From: PLA5 sp040901705
Lineage (GTDB): Bacteria > Planctomycetota > Planctomycetia > Pirellulales > PLA5
DNA: 12,213 bases
Direction of reading: 5' to 3'
NCBI GenBank assembly: GCA_040901705.1
Contig: JBBDYI010000355.1
Location: 1 to 12,213, forward strand
Below, piece by piece: positions 1 through 6,545 of the stretch. Under the pieces are notes generated by a model. That model was given only the letters and a program-made list of their open reading frames with translations. It ran no database searches and had not been told where the DNA came from. How positions within the stretch are numbered: position 1 is the stretch's first letter; each line of letters begins with the position of its first letter. Position numbers and translations under genes: made by a program.

Positions 1-1
1 A

Positions 2-235
2 TTTTCGGCAACGCCGACGCCGATCGTCTCGCCCTCGCACGCAGGGCAGCGCGGCCACCCGATCGCACTGGCATGGCCGCTGGCCGATGAAATCTTGCGA
101 CTGCGCGACGACGAGTCGCTCAAAACGCTCGTCGAACGCCACGAGGTGCGCGAGATCGAATGCAACGCAACCGTACTTGGCGATCTCGACACGCCCGACG
201 ACTACCGCTTGGCACGCGAGCGGTACGGAGCATGA
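2..235 (+). CDS. MobA/MocA-like nucleotidyltransferase, C-terminal fragment
   Basis: The gene is truncated by the window edge; the open frame starts at base 2 and ends with TGA at 233-235, leaving 77 codons. The fragment contains GQRGHPIALAWPLADEIL near its start and GDLDTPDDYRLARERYG at its end. The G-H-P segment and the terminal D-x-DTPxDY signature are typical of the C-terminal half of the MobA/MocA family (GT-A fold NTP transferases). These attach CMP or GMP to molybdopterin, or activate other small molecules, in the cytoplasm. The N-terminal LAGGxSxRMG nucleotide-binding motif lies outside the window, so the exact substrate (MocA, MobA or another) cannot be decided. No cofactor gene follows it; the next 257 bases hold only a repeat. 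Confidence 0.72.
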   Translation, partial: FSATPTPIVSPSHAGQRGHPIALAWPLADEILRLRDDESLKTLVERHEVREIECNATVLGDLDTPDDYRLARERYGA

Positions 236-492
236 TGGGCCAGCGCCGCGTTCGCCCGATGAGTCGATCAAGCGTCGCATTGCGTCTTTAACTGGGCACG
301 CTTGCATTGCCGCCCGAAATGCGCCATCCTCAGACTCGAACGTCGCGGCTCACGCCTCTCTGAGGTTGTCAAAGAATCGAATTCGCACAAGGCCGAACGC
401 AACCTGTAGGGTGCTCTGTGAGCACCTTGACCCAACGCAATGTGGTGCTCACAGAGCACCCTACATTGATTCACAACCTCTCAAGCCTGCTC
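236..492. other. Intergenic spacer carrying a REP-like pair
   Basis: These 257 bases lie between two plus-strand genes. No reading frame here looks like a protein. The right half holds the palindromic repeat at 405-465. No clear promoter or Shine-Dalgarno sequence was found for the downstream DJ-1/PfpI gene. Confidence 0.6.
405..465. repeat. REP-like inverted pair (BIME-type), GTAGGGTG head
   Basis: Bases 405-426 and 444-465 are perfect 22-nt reverse complements separated by 17 nt. Each arm begins TGTAGGGTG and carries its own small palindrome, GGTGCTC-TGT-GAGCACC (410-426 in the left arm). A GTAG tetranucleotide followed by a short palindrome, with two units in opposite orientation, is the known layout of bacterial REP/BIME elements that are mobilised by RAYT (Y1 transposase-like) proteins. 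No RAYT gene is in this window, so the family assignment is by architecture only. The pair could fold as one long hairpin or as two small ones. Confidence 0.75.
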
Positions 493-1062
493 ATGCCCAA
501 GATTCTCCTCCCCATCGGCGACGCCGTCGAAACGCTCGACACGTTCTATCCCTTCTTTCGCCTGCCGGAGGACGGCTTCGAAGTCGTCGTCGCCGGTCCC
601 GAGGCGCGGCTGTACCACACCGTGCTGCACGAAATTCCGCCCGGCGCGGAGCCAAAGTGGGACATCACCCAAGAGCGGCCCGGCTATCACATGCAGGCGA
701 CGGTGGCGTTCGCCGCCGTGCGGCCCGATGAATTTGCGGGACTTTTCCTGACCGGCGGACGCGGACCGGAGTATCTACGTTACGACAAGCACCTGCTCGA
801 CATCACACGGTACTTCGTCGACGCCGGCAAACCGGTTGCCTGCGTCTGTCACGGCATCGAAATCCTCGCCGCGGCCGGATGCCTGCGCGGACGTCGGGCG
901 ACGACCGTCGCCAAGTGCGCCCTCGACATCGAGCAAGTCGGCGGCGAATACGTCGACCAACCGGTGGTCGTCGACGGCCACATCGTCACCGCCCGCACTT
1001 GGCACGACAACACGCCGCTATTGCGCGAGTTTCTGCGGATGCTCAAGGCGTCGGAAAAATAA
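493..1062 (+). CDS. DJ-1/PfpI family protein (class I glutamine amidotransferase-like)
   Basis: A 189-aa protein with the DJ-1/PfpI flavodoxin-like fold. It has an N-terminal strand MPKILLPIGD with a candidate acidic partner at Glu13, a GLFLTGGRGPEYLRYD segment around residues 83-98, and the nucleophile elbow ACVCHGIEILAAAG with Cys119-His120-Gly121. The C-terminal VTARTWHDNTPLLREFL matches the usual end of the family. Members act as proteases, chaperones, glyoxalase III or deglycases; the exact activity is not readable here. The frame stays open upstream to a GTG at 418, but that extension reads straight through the REP repeat, so ATG 493 was chosen although it has no visible Shine-Dalgarno sequence. 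Only 21 bp separate its end from the convergent metallohydrolase gene. Confidence 0.87.
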   Translation: MPKILLPIGDAVETLDTFYPFFRLPEDGFEVVVAGPEARLYHTVLHEIPPGAEPKWDITQERPGYHMQATVAFAAVRPDEFAGLFLTGGRGPEYLRYDKHLLDITRYFVDAGKPVACVCHGIEILAAAGCLRGRRATTVAKCALDIEQVGGEYVDQPVVVDGHIVTARTWHDNTPLLREFLRMLKASEK

Positions 1063-1078
1063 GCAGCTTCCGCGCTGC
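1055..1078 (-). terminator. Likely intrinsic terminator of the metallohydrolase gene
   Basis: On the minus strand a GCAGC/GCTGC hairpin (1063-1078, 6-nt loop) is followed by TTATTTTT (1062-1055), just after the stop codon of the minus-strand gene. The stem is only 5 bp, so strength is uncertain. It overlaps the last codons of the DJ-1/PfpI gene. Confidence 0.45.
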
Positions 1079-1083
1079 GGCGA

Positions 1084-3774
1084 TCATTCTTGATTCGTCG
1101 CGGGCGTGGTCGTCGGCACGGCGTCGTGCTCGTGTTCGTGCGTATGCACGTGGGCATGGCCGCGGGGCGTGATCTCGTCCTGGTGCGGAATCGGCAGGCC
1201 CAGCAAATCGCCGTTGGACTTGAATCCGTCGCCATCCACGTCGACGAAGATCGGGTTGGCGACGGCGACCGGCTTGTCCTTGGCGTGGTCCGGCCCCATC
1301 ACGACGCCCAGCGCCGAACTTTCGCCGATCGTCGCCACGATAACGTGAGCATCGCTTTCCAACGCAATCTCCAAGTCTTGCTCGAAGCGCACGATGTCGC
1401 GCGAGAATAGTTTGCCGTTGTCGCGGCGGGTGAAGTTCAGTTTCTTGTCCGGCCGGCCGTTGATGAACACCTGCACGCGGTCGACGTCGAACCAATTCGG
1501 GCACTGCACACGGACGTGAAGCGTTCCCTTGCCGCCGGGCGCGGCAAGGTCTTCGCCCGGTCCGGCCGAACGTTTCTCCCCATTGGCAGCCGTCAGATCG
1601 ACCTCCATAAACGGCCCGTTGGTCATCACGAGCCATCCGTGCTCCGATGCGTGGACCATATCCATTGTGGCAATCTTCGCTGGGTCGTCCGTTGGACTCT
1701 TGATGTAGTTGCGCAGGAATCCCGAGCCGTGAAAGCTGTAATGCGCGTCGGTATTCACCACGCCCGGAATGCGATAGCCGAGGTTGAGCATCTGCATCCA
1801 GTTGAAAATCGTGTTGGGCGACTTGCGGGCGTCGTCGAGCGAGGTCGGCGCGGCGAAAATCTCGTGCGGCGGGTGGACCTCCATCACGTCGACGAAGCCG
1901 AACATGTTCTCGAAACCGGTGTCCGCTTTCCCATCCGTATCGCGGTCGCCGAGAATTTGCACGAGGTTCGGGTGGTTCATCTGCACCAGCTTGTCGCTGC
2001 CGTCGTCCCACAGGGCGAGCCGCTCGACTTGCGCGACGGGATTCGCGTTATCGACCACCGGCCCGCCGCCGTCCTGCGTGTGCGGACGCTCGACCAACGG
2101 AAAGGCGTTTTGATGGTTCACCGGCAGCAGCGAACCGGTCAGTTCCATCCCGCTGCACGTGGCCATCAAATGCTCGACGCCCATCCGCTTCAGATGCGGG
2201 ATGTAGGTCGAAATGCGATTGTGCTCGGTGCAAGGGGCGAACTCGATGTGCTCGCACAGCAGGTTCTGCACGCGGCCAAGTTGGCTGGTCGTGTTGTCGC
2301 CCGACGGCGTCGAGTGGCTGTGGAAATCGCTGCTGACCCAGCCCTTCGAGTCGACGACGCGGATCAGCTTGGCGGCAAGCGGCGTTTCCTTGCCGCGTAC
2401 GACTTTGATCGACGTGAACACGGCGTCGTATTCCGGGCCATAGCTGATCACAACGTCGTACTCGCCCGGTGCGATCTCCTGTCGGAATTTGCCGTTGTGG
2501 CTGTAGTAGAGATTCTTGACGGCGGTATCGGTGCTGTCGGGACCGAAATCGGGATCGGCGAACTTTGCCTTCGCGTCGGCTGCCGCTTCGGTTTGCTTCG
2601 CGCGGAACTGCACCTTGCACGGAATCGGCCCGCCGCCTTCGCCCGTGATGTTGGCAACGACAATTCCCGGCCGCGGCAGCCCGGCTTTGACTCGCACCGT
2701 GTCGGTCGTCATCAGATCGAGCGGAATCTCCCTCTCGCCGCGGCCAATCGCCGAGACGACCATCCGCCAATCGCCGTCGGCCTTCGGTAAGCCAACGTCC
2801 AGCTTGCCGCCATCGTCCGTCCGCCCGCCGGCGTATTTCTGTTTGCCGTTGAATACGGTCACGATCGCGCCACGCACCGGACCAGCGTCGTCCGCCACCG
2901 AGATCGACGTTTCGACGAGCGGTTTGTCGTTCATCCGCGCGGCAATCGCGCGCGCGGCGAGTAAACTGTCGGCAGGGAAAAGCCGCGCGACGACTTCAAC
3001 GGACTTACCAGGCGCGATTTCTGCGGTCGTGAAACCGCCGACGTCGTACCGAACCGGGTCACGTGAGCCACGGCCCTTTGCCGCGTTGCCACCGGCCAAC
3101 TTCGCGCCTTGCGGAACGATGCCATAAGCCTGGCCAAACCACTCGTCGTCCCACCAGATGACATTTGCGTCTACGTCAACGGCCGAAGTGAACGTCTTAT
3201 CGGCCCGAACGAGATCTTTGAGTTCGACCTTGATCGGCTTGTCGTAGGGGTTCGTGTATTTCGTGGCGACAACAATAAAATCGTCGCCGTCAGCTAGCGT
3301 GTACGTCACATCGACCTGCGGCGCGTTCTTTTCCGCCTTGGCCGTCGCGCTAAACTTGACGGACTTTCCGTTGACAATCAGCGACCGCTGGCCGTTGGCG
3401 TTCGACGATGACTCCGAACGGACATTGTCGCCTTCACCGCCGACATTGGCGAAGTCGTAAACGTATCCGCCGCCGCCGGGATAGTACGCGCTAAGCTGGT
3501 CGTTCAGGCGGCCGATTTCGGTCAGGTCGATGATGCAGCCACCGACGTTCTTGACCGTCATGTTGGCATTGCGCGTGGGAACCGGATTGGCCACCACCGC
3601 CACGATCTTGTCGTTGCGCATCACGTGATCGCCGAGAATCCAGTCGGCCTCCTTCCCCGCCGGGCCGAGGTTTTGCGACAGATTGTCTTTGGTGATCGTC
3701 ACGATTTCCGCGGCGGACAGGGGCAACGCGGCGAAAATAGTCCATAGCGCGGCGGGGAGGGTCCAACGCAGCAT
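1084..3774 (-). CDS. Exported CehA/McbA-type PHP-domain metallohydrolase
   Basis: An 896-aa protein. Residues 1-22 form a signal peptide (MLRWTLPAALWTIFAALPLS, then AA-EI), so it is exported. The middle contains beta-sandwich, carboxypeptidase-regulatory-like segments (about 290-470). Residues 480-720 form the PHP metal-binding core: DFHSHS (Asp483, His485, His487), TEHN (Glu517, His518), NHPN (His601) and NTDAH (Asp676, His678), as in CehA/McbA metallohydrolases. Two calcium-loop-like stretches follow that family pattern loosely: DRDTDGKAD (610-618) and DVDGDGFKSNGD (845-856). Near the C-terminus six His alternate with other residues (873-883). The start at 3774 is chosen over an in-frame start at 3816 because it opens the signal peptide and has AGGA 8 nt upstream (3783-3786). 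Substrate is unknown; hydrolysis of an ester, amide or phosphoester outside the cytoplasm is an inference. Confidence 0.85.
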   Translation of the reverse strand: MLRWTLPAALWTIFAALPLSAAEIVTITKDNLSQNLGPAGKEADWILGDHVMRNDKIVAVVANPVPTRNANMTVKNVGGCIIDLTEIGRLNDQLSAYYPGGGGYVYDFANVGGEGDNVRSESSSNANGQRSLIVNGKSVKFSATAKAEKNAPQVDVTYTLADGDDFIVVATKYTNPYDKPIKVELKDLVRADKTFTSAVDVDANVIWWDDEWFGQAYGIVPQGAKLAGGNAAKGRGSRDPVRYDVGGFTTAEIAPGKSVEVVARLFPADSLLAARAIAARMNDKPLVETSISVADDAGPVRGAIVTVFNGKQKYAGGRTDDGGKLDVGLPKADGDWRMVVSAIGRGEREIPLDLMTTDTVRVKAGLPRPGIVVANITGEGGGPIPCKVQFRAKQTEAAADAKAKFADPDFGPDSTDTAVKNLYYSHNGKFRQEIAPGEYDVVISYGPEYDAVFTSIKVVRGKETPLAAKLIRVVDSKGWVSSDFHSHSTPSGDNTTSQLGRVQNLLCEHIEFAPCTEHNRISTYIPHLKRMGVEHLMATCSGMELTGSLLPVNHQNAFPLVERPHTQDGGGPVVDNANPVAQVERLALWDDGSDKLVQMNHPNLVQILGDRDTDGKADTGFENMFGFVDVMEVHPPHEIFAAPTSLDDARKSPNTIFNWMQMLNLGYRIPGVVNTDAHYSFHGSGFLRNYIKSPTDDPAKIATMDMVHASEHGWLVMTNGPFMEVDLTAANGEKRSAGPGEDLAAPGGKGTLHVRVQCPNWFDVDRVQVFINGRPDKKLNFTRRDNGKLFSRDIVRFEQDLEIALESDAHVIVATIGESSALGVVMGPDHAKDKPVAVANPIFVDVDGDGFKSNGDLLGLPIPHQDEITPRGHAHVHTHEHEHDAVPTTTPATNQE

Positions 3775-3861
3775 CGTTGAATTCCTATGGGTGGGAGAAA
3801 GGCGGGAGCGGGGCAAACGCAGTTGTCGCGCCGCTGTAATTGCCTATCCCGAAAGCGGTAT

Positions 3862-3948
3862 CTGTAGGAGGCGAATCCGTTCGCCGAATGCACTGCCGAG
3901 CGATTCCGTCGGCGAGATTCTGTCGGCGAAAGGACTCGCCTCCCACAG
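3862..3948. repeat. Second REP-like inverted pair, GTAGGAGGCGA head
   Basis: Bases 3862-3887 and 3923-3948 are 26-nt reverse complements with three mismatches, separated by 35 nt. The left unit starts CTGTAGGAG and contains a perfect small hairpin, GGCGAA-TCCG-TTCGCC (3870-3885). The right unit has GGCGA/TCGCC in the opposite orientation. The layout (GTAG or GTGG head, short palindrome, two units head to head) matches the element at 405-465, but the palindrome sequence differs. A short outer match, GCCTATC (3842-3848) against GATAGGC (3955-3961), suggests the element extends further. Confidence 0.65.
3902..3929 (+). repeat. Tandem 14-nt direct repeat inside the REP-like pair
   Basis: GATTCCGTCGGCGA (3902-3915) is followed directly by GATTCTGTCGGCGA (3916-3929), with one mismatch. 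The second copy overlaps the start of the right arm, so part of a repeat unit appears to have been duplicated. Confidence 0.6.
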
Positions 3949-4013
3949 TTCTGAGATAGGCTCTAAAGTATTAACCCAGCCGCGGACGGCGGACACAAGA
4001 GTTTGCCGGCGAC

Positions 4014-4028
4014 TTTTTTGCGAAAAAA
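4014..4028 (-). terminator. A/T hairpin after the unknown gene, possible terminator
   Basis: TTTTTT-GCG-AAAAAA is a 6-bp A/T stem with a 3-nt loop, flanked on both sides by CGAC. It lies 7 nt past the stop codon of the minus-strand gene at 4036. On that strand GTCG precedes the T6 run, but no strong GC stem is seen before it, so terminator activity is uncertain. Confidence 0.3.
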
Positions 4029-4035
4029 CGACGGC

Positions 4036-5049
4036 TCAGCACGACTCGGCTGGCCCCAAACCGTGCGCACTTCCGCGGTCGAGTAGCGGCAATTGCGCCG
4101 GGGCGTCGGCTCGGATCAACTCCGCGATCATGCCTTCGGTGTCGGTCGCGGTGGTCGAGATGCGGACCATCCACAGCGATCGCATCACGCCGGTCGAGTC
4201 GAACGCCAGCGGAGAGATCGACGCCAAAACGCTGGCGGCGATCCGCGCGTTGAGATCGCCGTTCGGACTGCGCTCGGCGAAACCGCGGACCATACCCGCG
4301 CGGAGCGAGGCCAGCACCAGCGGCCACGCATGGCGTCCACCGACCGTTTGCTGCCGGAATCGCAGGTCGTCGGCAAAGTCGCGTGCGCGATCTGGGTTTG
4401 GCGCCAGCGCACTGACGTCGTGAAGCTGGATCAAGTATCCGATGAGCAAGTCCGTCCAACGATCGCAGCGGCGGCGAAGCCGGTTGATGGCGATGGCGTG
4501 CCGACGTTCGATGCCGGCGCCGTGAACGACGAGGTTGAGAACCCGGTTGCGGGCCTCCATGTGGCCGAGCAGGATGCTGCGGGCGATCGGCTCGCCATGA
4601 ACGACGCCGCGGCGGCAGTCTCCGGCCGTCATCAACGCCGCCCAAACGCGGGTCAGAATCTCGCCGGTCAAAATCTCCTCGGCGACGGGCCACAACCGCG
4701 ACCAGTCCGCCGTAGTTGGTCGACGCGCCGCTTGTTCCGCCAGGCGGCGAAAGTCAGCGAGCGTTCGCAGCCAACGGTCGAGCCGACACTTCGACGCGGT
4801 CCAATATTCGTCCAGCCGGGCGGACGCAGGTTGGGCCGCGTCGGCCAATAGCGCGGGACCATTGGACGTTAATAGCGCGGCGAGTTCGACGAGTTCGGCG
4901 GCGTGCATGAAGTGGATGGCGACGAAGGCGCGATGGACTGAGGCAGCGTTTGCGTCACCGTCCGAAAACAACCGGCGGGCGAAAGCCTGAGAGGACCAAG
5001 GCTCGCGCGCCGCCGGACGCCTAGGAGGTGCGTGGAAAGAGCAGAGCAA
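4036..5049 (-). CDS. Hypothetical protein, helical, unrecognised family
   Basis: I do not recognise a named domain. The 337-aa reading frame has codon use like its neighbours and a protein-like composition: rich in Ala, Arg and Leu, apparently mostly alpha-helical, with no signal peptide or clear membrane span. Notable stretches are HFMHAAELVELAALL (46-60), EEILTGEILTRVWAALM (124-140) and GHMEARNRVLNLVVHGAGIE (162-181). It resembles conserved planctomycete hypotheticals, but this is only an impression. The start is unresolved. The given start is a TTG without a visible ribosome binding site, the frame stays open to 5097, and the first ATG is at 4908, which would remove 47 residues that look genuine (SSQAFARRLFSDGDANAASV). 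It lies downstream of gap on the same strand, but nearly 300 bp away. Confidence 0.6.
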   Translation of the reverse strand: MLCSFHAPPRRPAAREPWSSQAFARRLFSDGDANAASVHRAFVAIHFMHAAELVELAALLTSNGPALLADAAQPASARLDEYWTASKCRLDRWLRTLADFRRLAEQAARRPTTADWSRLWPVAEEILTGEILTRVWAALMTAGDCRRGVVHGEPIARSILLGHMEARNRVLNLVVHGAGIERRHAIAINRLRRRCDRWTDLLIGYLIQLHDVSALAPNPDRARDFADDLRFRQQTVGGRHAWPLVLASLRAGMVRGFAERSPNGDLNARIAASVLASISPLAFDSTGVMRSLWMVRISTTATDTEGMIAELIRADAPAQLPLLDRGSAHGLGPAESC

Positions 5050-5345
5050 GCCGCAGGCCAGTCGTCGGCGAATTCGCCGGTTTCGTACGCAACGCGGCTA
5101 ACGACGCGGTTTTCCCGGTGCCCCGCCTCGATCCAACGCGCCTGCGCGACGAGAGATGTTGCCAAAACACAACCCGCATGTCGCCACACGGCCGCGCAAC
5201 GCAACCAGAATATGCCGAAACCGCGAGCGTTTTGCCCGCAAATTGGCAAGAAACGCAGCTTGGCAAAAAACGCCGTCGAGACCGAGGGGCACTCGATGCG
5301 CGACGACGCAATCCGCCGATCGGTACCGCGACTGAAACAAAGGTT
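5050..5345. other. Spacer between gap and the unknown gene
   Basis: No convincing gene. The right part holds two near-identical 14-mers, TTGGCAAGAAACGC (5243-5256) and TTGGCAAAAAACGC (5260-5273), 3 nt apart with one mismatch. An opposed GCGTTTTGCC copy (from 5228) could pair with the second. On the minus strand the second 14-mer gives a T6 run about 75 nt after the gap stop codon, preceded by only a weak stem. Part of this spacer may belong to the N-terminus of the unknown gene, whose start is uncertain. Confidence 0.4.
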
Positions 5346-6404
5346 CTACATCGTCCCAACGCGGGCGATCAAATCCACCGTGCGGCAGCTATAGCCCCAT
5401 TCGTTGTCGTACCAGCCGACGATCTTGATGAGATCGTCCGCCTCGCCGTCTTTGGCCAGCAGCAGCGTCTGGTCGGCGACGAAGATGCAGCTATGCGGGT
5501 TGCCGATAATGTCGCTCGATACGATCGGGTCTTCGGTGTATTCCAAGATTCCCTGAAGCCCGCCCTTCGCGCAGGGCGTTTCCGCGGCCCGCTTGAACGC
5601 TTCGTTCACTTCCTTGCGCGTGACTTTCTTGCCCAATATTGCGGTGAGGTCCGTGACGCTGCCGTCGGGCGTGGGAACGCGGAGGGCCATTCCCGTGAGC
5701 TTTCCCTTGAGCGCCGGAATTACCAATCCCACCGCCTTTGCCGCGCCGGTGCTGGTCGGCACGATATTCACCGCCGCTGCCCGAGCGCGGTACAGGTTGT
5801 CGTGCGGCAAGTCGAGCAGTCGCTGGTCGTTCGTGTAGCTGTGAATCGTCGTCATCAGTCCCTTGACGATGCCGCCGAAGTTCTCGTGCAGCACCTTCGC
5901 CATCGGGGCCAGGCAATTGGTCGTGCAACTAGCGTTCGAGACGCACTTCATGTCGGCCGTCAATTTGTCGTCGTTCACTCCGAGTACACACGTCAGGTCC
6001 GGCTCGTCTTTGGCCGGGGCGCTGAGCACGACCTTGCGAGCACCGGCGGCGAGGTGCGAATCGTACCCGGCCTTGCCTTTGGCGGCGTCTGCCTTGGCCG
6101 TGAAGATGCCCGTGCTTTCCAGCGCCACGTCGACGCGCATATCCTTCCACGGCAGCTTGGCCGGATCGCGTTCCTTGAGGATCGGAATCCGCTTGTCATT
6201 GACGATCACGCTCGACTCGTCGAAGCCGACCGTCCCTTTGAAGCGGCCGTGCGTGCTGTCGTACTTCAGCAGCATGGCGAGCGTCTTGGTATCGGTCAGA
6301 TCGTTGATCGCCACGACCTCGAATTCGCTGGCCCGCTCGCAAAGATTCCGAAACACCAAACGTCCGATACGGCCGAAGCCGTTGATGGCGACACGAATTG
6401 CCAC
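5346..6404 (-). CDS. gap: Type I glyceraldehyde-3-phosphate dehydrogenase
   Basis: A 352-aa phosphorylating GAPDH, the cytoplasmic glycolytic/gluconeogenic enzyme that converts glyceraldehyde-3-phosphate, NAD+ and phosphate to 1,3-bisphosphoglycerate. The Rossmann motif INGFGRIGR is at residues 7-15, with Asp35 (AINDLTD) favouring NAD+. The catalytic motif SNASCTTNC has Cys160, and TTIHSYT supplies His188. The substrate loop is VPTSTGAAKAV (215-225), and the C-terminal signature is WYDNEWGYS (331-339). Length is normal for the family (about 330-350). The start is GTG at 6404, with AGGAG 6 nt upstream (6411-6415); this fits the conserved MAIRVAINGFG N-terminus. The longer frame to 6638 runs through the promoter and into the divergent SDR gene and is rejected. 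A near-consensus promoter lies upstream. No other glycolytic gene is adjacent. Confidence 0.97.
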   Translation of the reverse strand: MAIRVAINGFGRIGRLVFRNLCERASEFEVVAINDLTDTKTLAMLLKYDSTHGRFKGTVGFDESSVIVNDKRIPILKERDPAKLPWKDMRVDVALESTGIFTAKADAAKGKAGYDSHLAAGARKVVLSAPAKDEPDLTCVLGVNDDKLTADMKCVSNASCTTNCLAPMAKVLHENFGGIVKGLMTTIHSYTNDQRLLDLPHDNLYRARAAAVNIVPTSTGAAKAVGLVIPALKGKLTGMALRVPTPDGSVTDLTAILGKKVTRKEVNEAFKRAAETPCAKGGLQGILEYTEDPIVSSDIIGNPHSCIFVADQTLLLAKDGEADDLIKIVGWYDNEWGYSCRTVDLIARVGTM

Positions 6405-6410
6405 GGTTTT

Positions 6411-6415
6411 CTCCT
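6411..6415 (-). promoter_or_regulatory. Strong Shine-Dalgarno site of gap (AGGAG)
   Basis: Minus-strand AGGAG, within an A-rich AAAAAAAGGAG context, sits 6 nt before the GTG at 6404. It is the best ribosome binding site in the window and decides the start codon. Confidence 0.8.
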
Positions 6416-6468
6416 TTTTTTGATTATCTGCTATGGATTGGATTTCTGTCGATTGTAGACGACGCGCG

Positions 6469-6497
6469 ATTATAGCGATGCTTGCCGCGGCATTCAA
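6469..6497 (-). promoter_or_regulatory. Sigma-70-type promoter of gap
   Basis: On the minus strand a -35 box TTGAAT (6497-6492) and a perfect -10 box TATAAT (6474-6469) are separated by exactly 17 nt. Transcription would start near 6462, giving a 5' leader of about 57 nt with the AGGAG site near its end. This fits a strongly expressed housekeeping gene. Confidence 0.72.
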
Positions 6498-6507
6498 TTG
6501 AGTCGAG

Positions 6508-6537
6508 TTGTCGCTCGCCGCTCGGCGGGCGTAGAAT
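6508..6537 (+). promoter_or_regulatory. Candidate promoter of the SDR gene
   Basis: TTGTCG (6508-6513), an 18-nt spacer and TAGAAT (6532-6537) precede the ATG at 6546. A start site 6-8 nt after the -10 box would leave almost no leader, which agrees with the absence of a clear ribosome binding site. The match to consensus is modest. Confidence 0.25.
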
Positions 6538-6545
6538 CTTGGGCT

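Larger units (their letters stand above)
3775..4035. other. Intergenic spacer with a second REP-like pair
   Basis: These 261 bases separate two minus-strand genes. They hold the inverted repeat at 3862-3948, a tandem 14-mer and an A/T hairpin at 4014-4028. A weak minus-strand promoter may lie near 3970-4002 (TTGTGT, about 18 nt, TTAATA), but it matches consensus poorly and I do not call it. No gene is visible. Confidence 0.5.

Noticed and set aside
405..465. CRISPR repeat or terminator reading of the palindrome
   Set aside because: Only two inverted copies with no spacer array, and no T-run after the stem; REP-like architecture fits better.
418..492. N-terminal 25-codon extension of the DJ-1/PfpI gene from a GTG start
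   Set aside because: It translates the right arm of the REP-like repeat and does not resemble the family; the conserved N-terminal strand begins at ATG 493.
1516..2790. Plus-strand open frame of 424 codons opposite the metallohydrolase
   Set aside because: Arg/Val/His-rich antisense frame of a GC-rich gene; the minus strand encodes a coherent protein with signal peptide and PHP motifs.
5028..6458. Long plus-strand open frame (476 codons) opposite gap
   Set aside because: It is the antisense shadow of gap, which has full catalytic motifs, a promoter and a ribosome binding site on the other strand.
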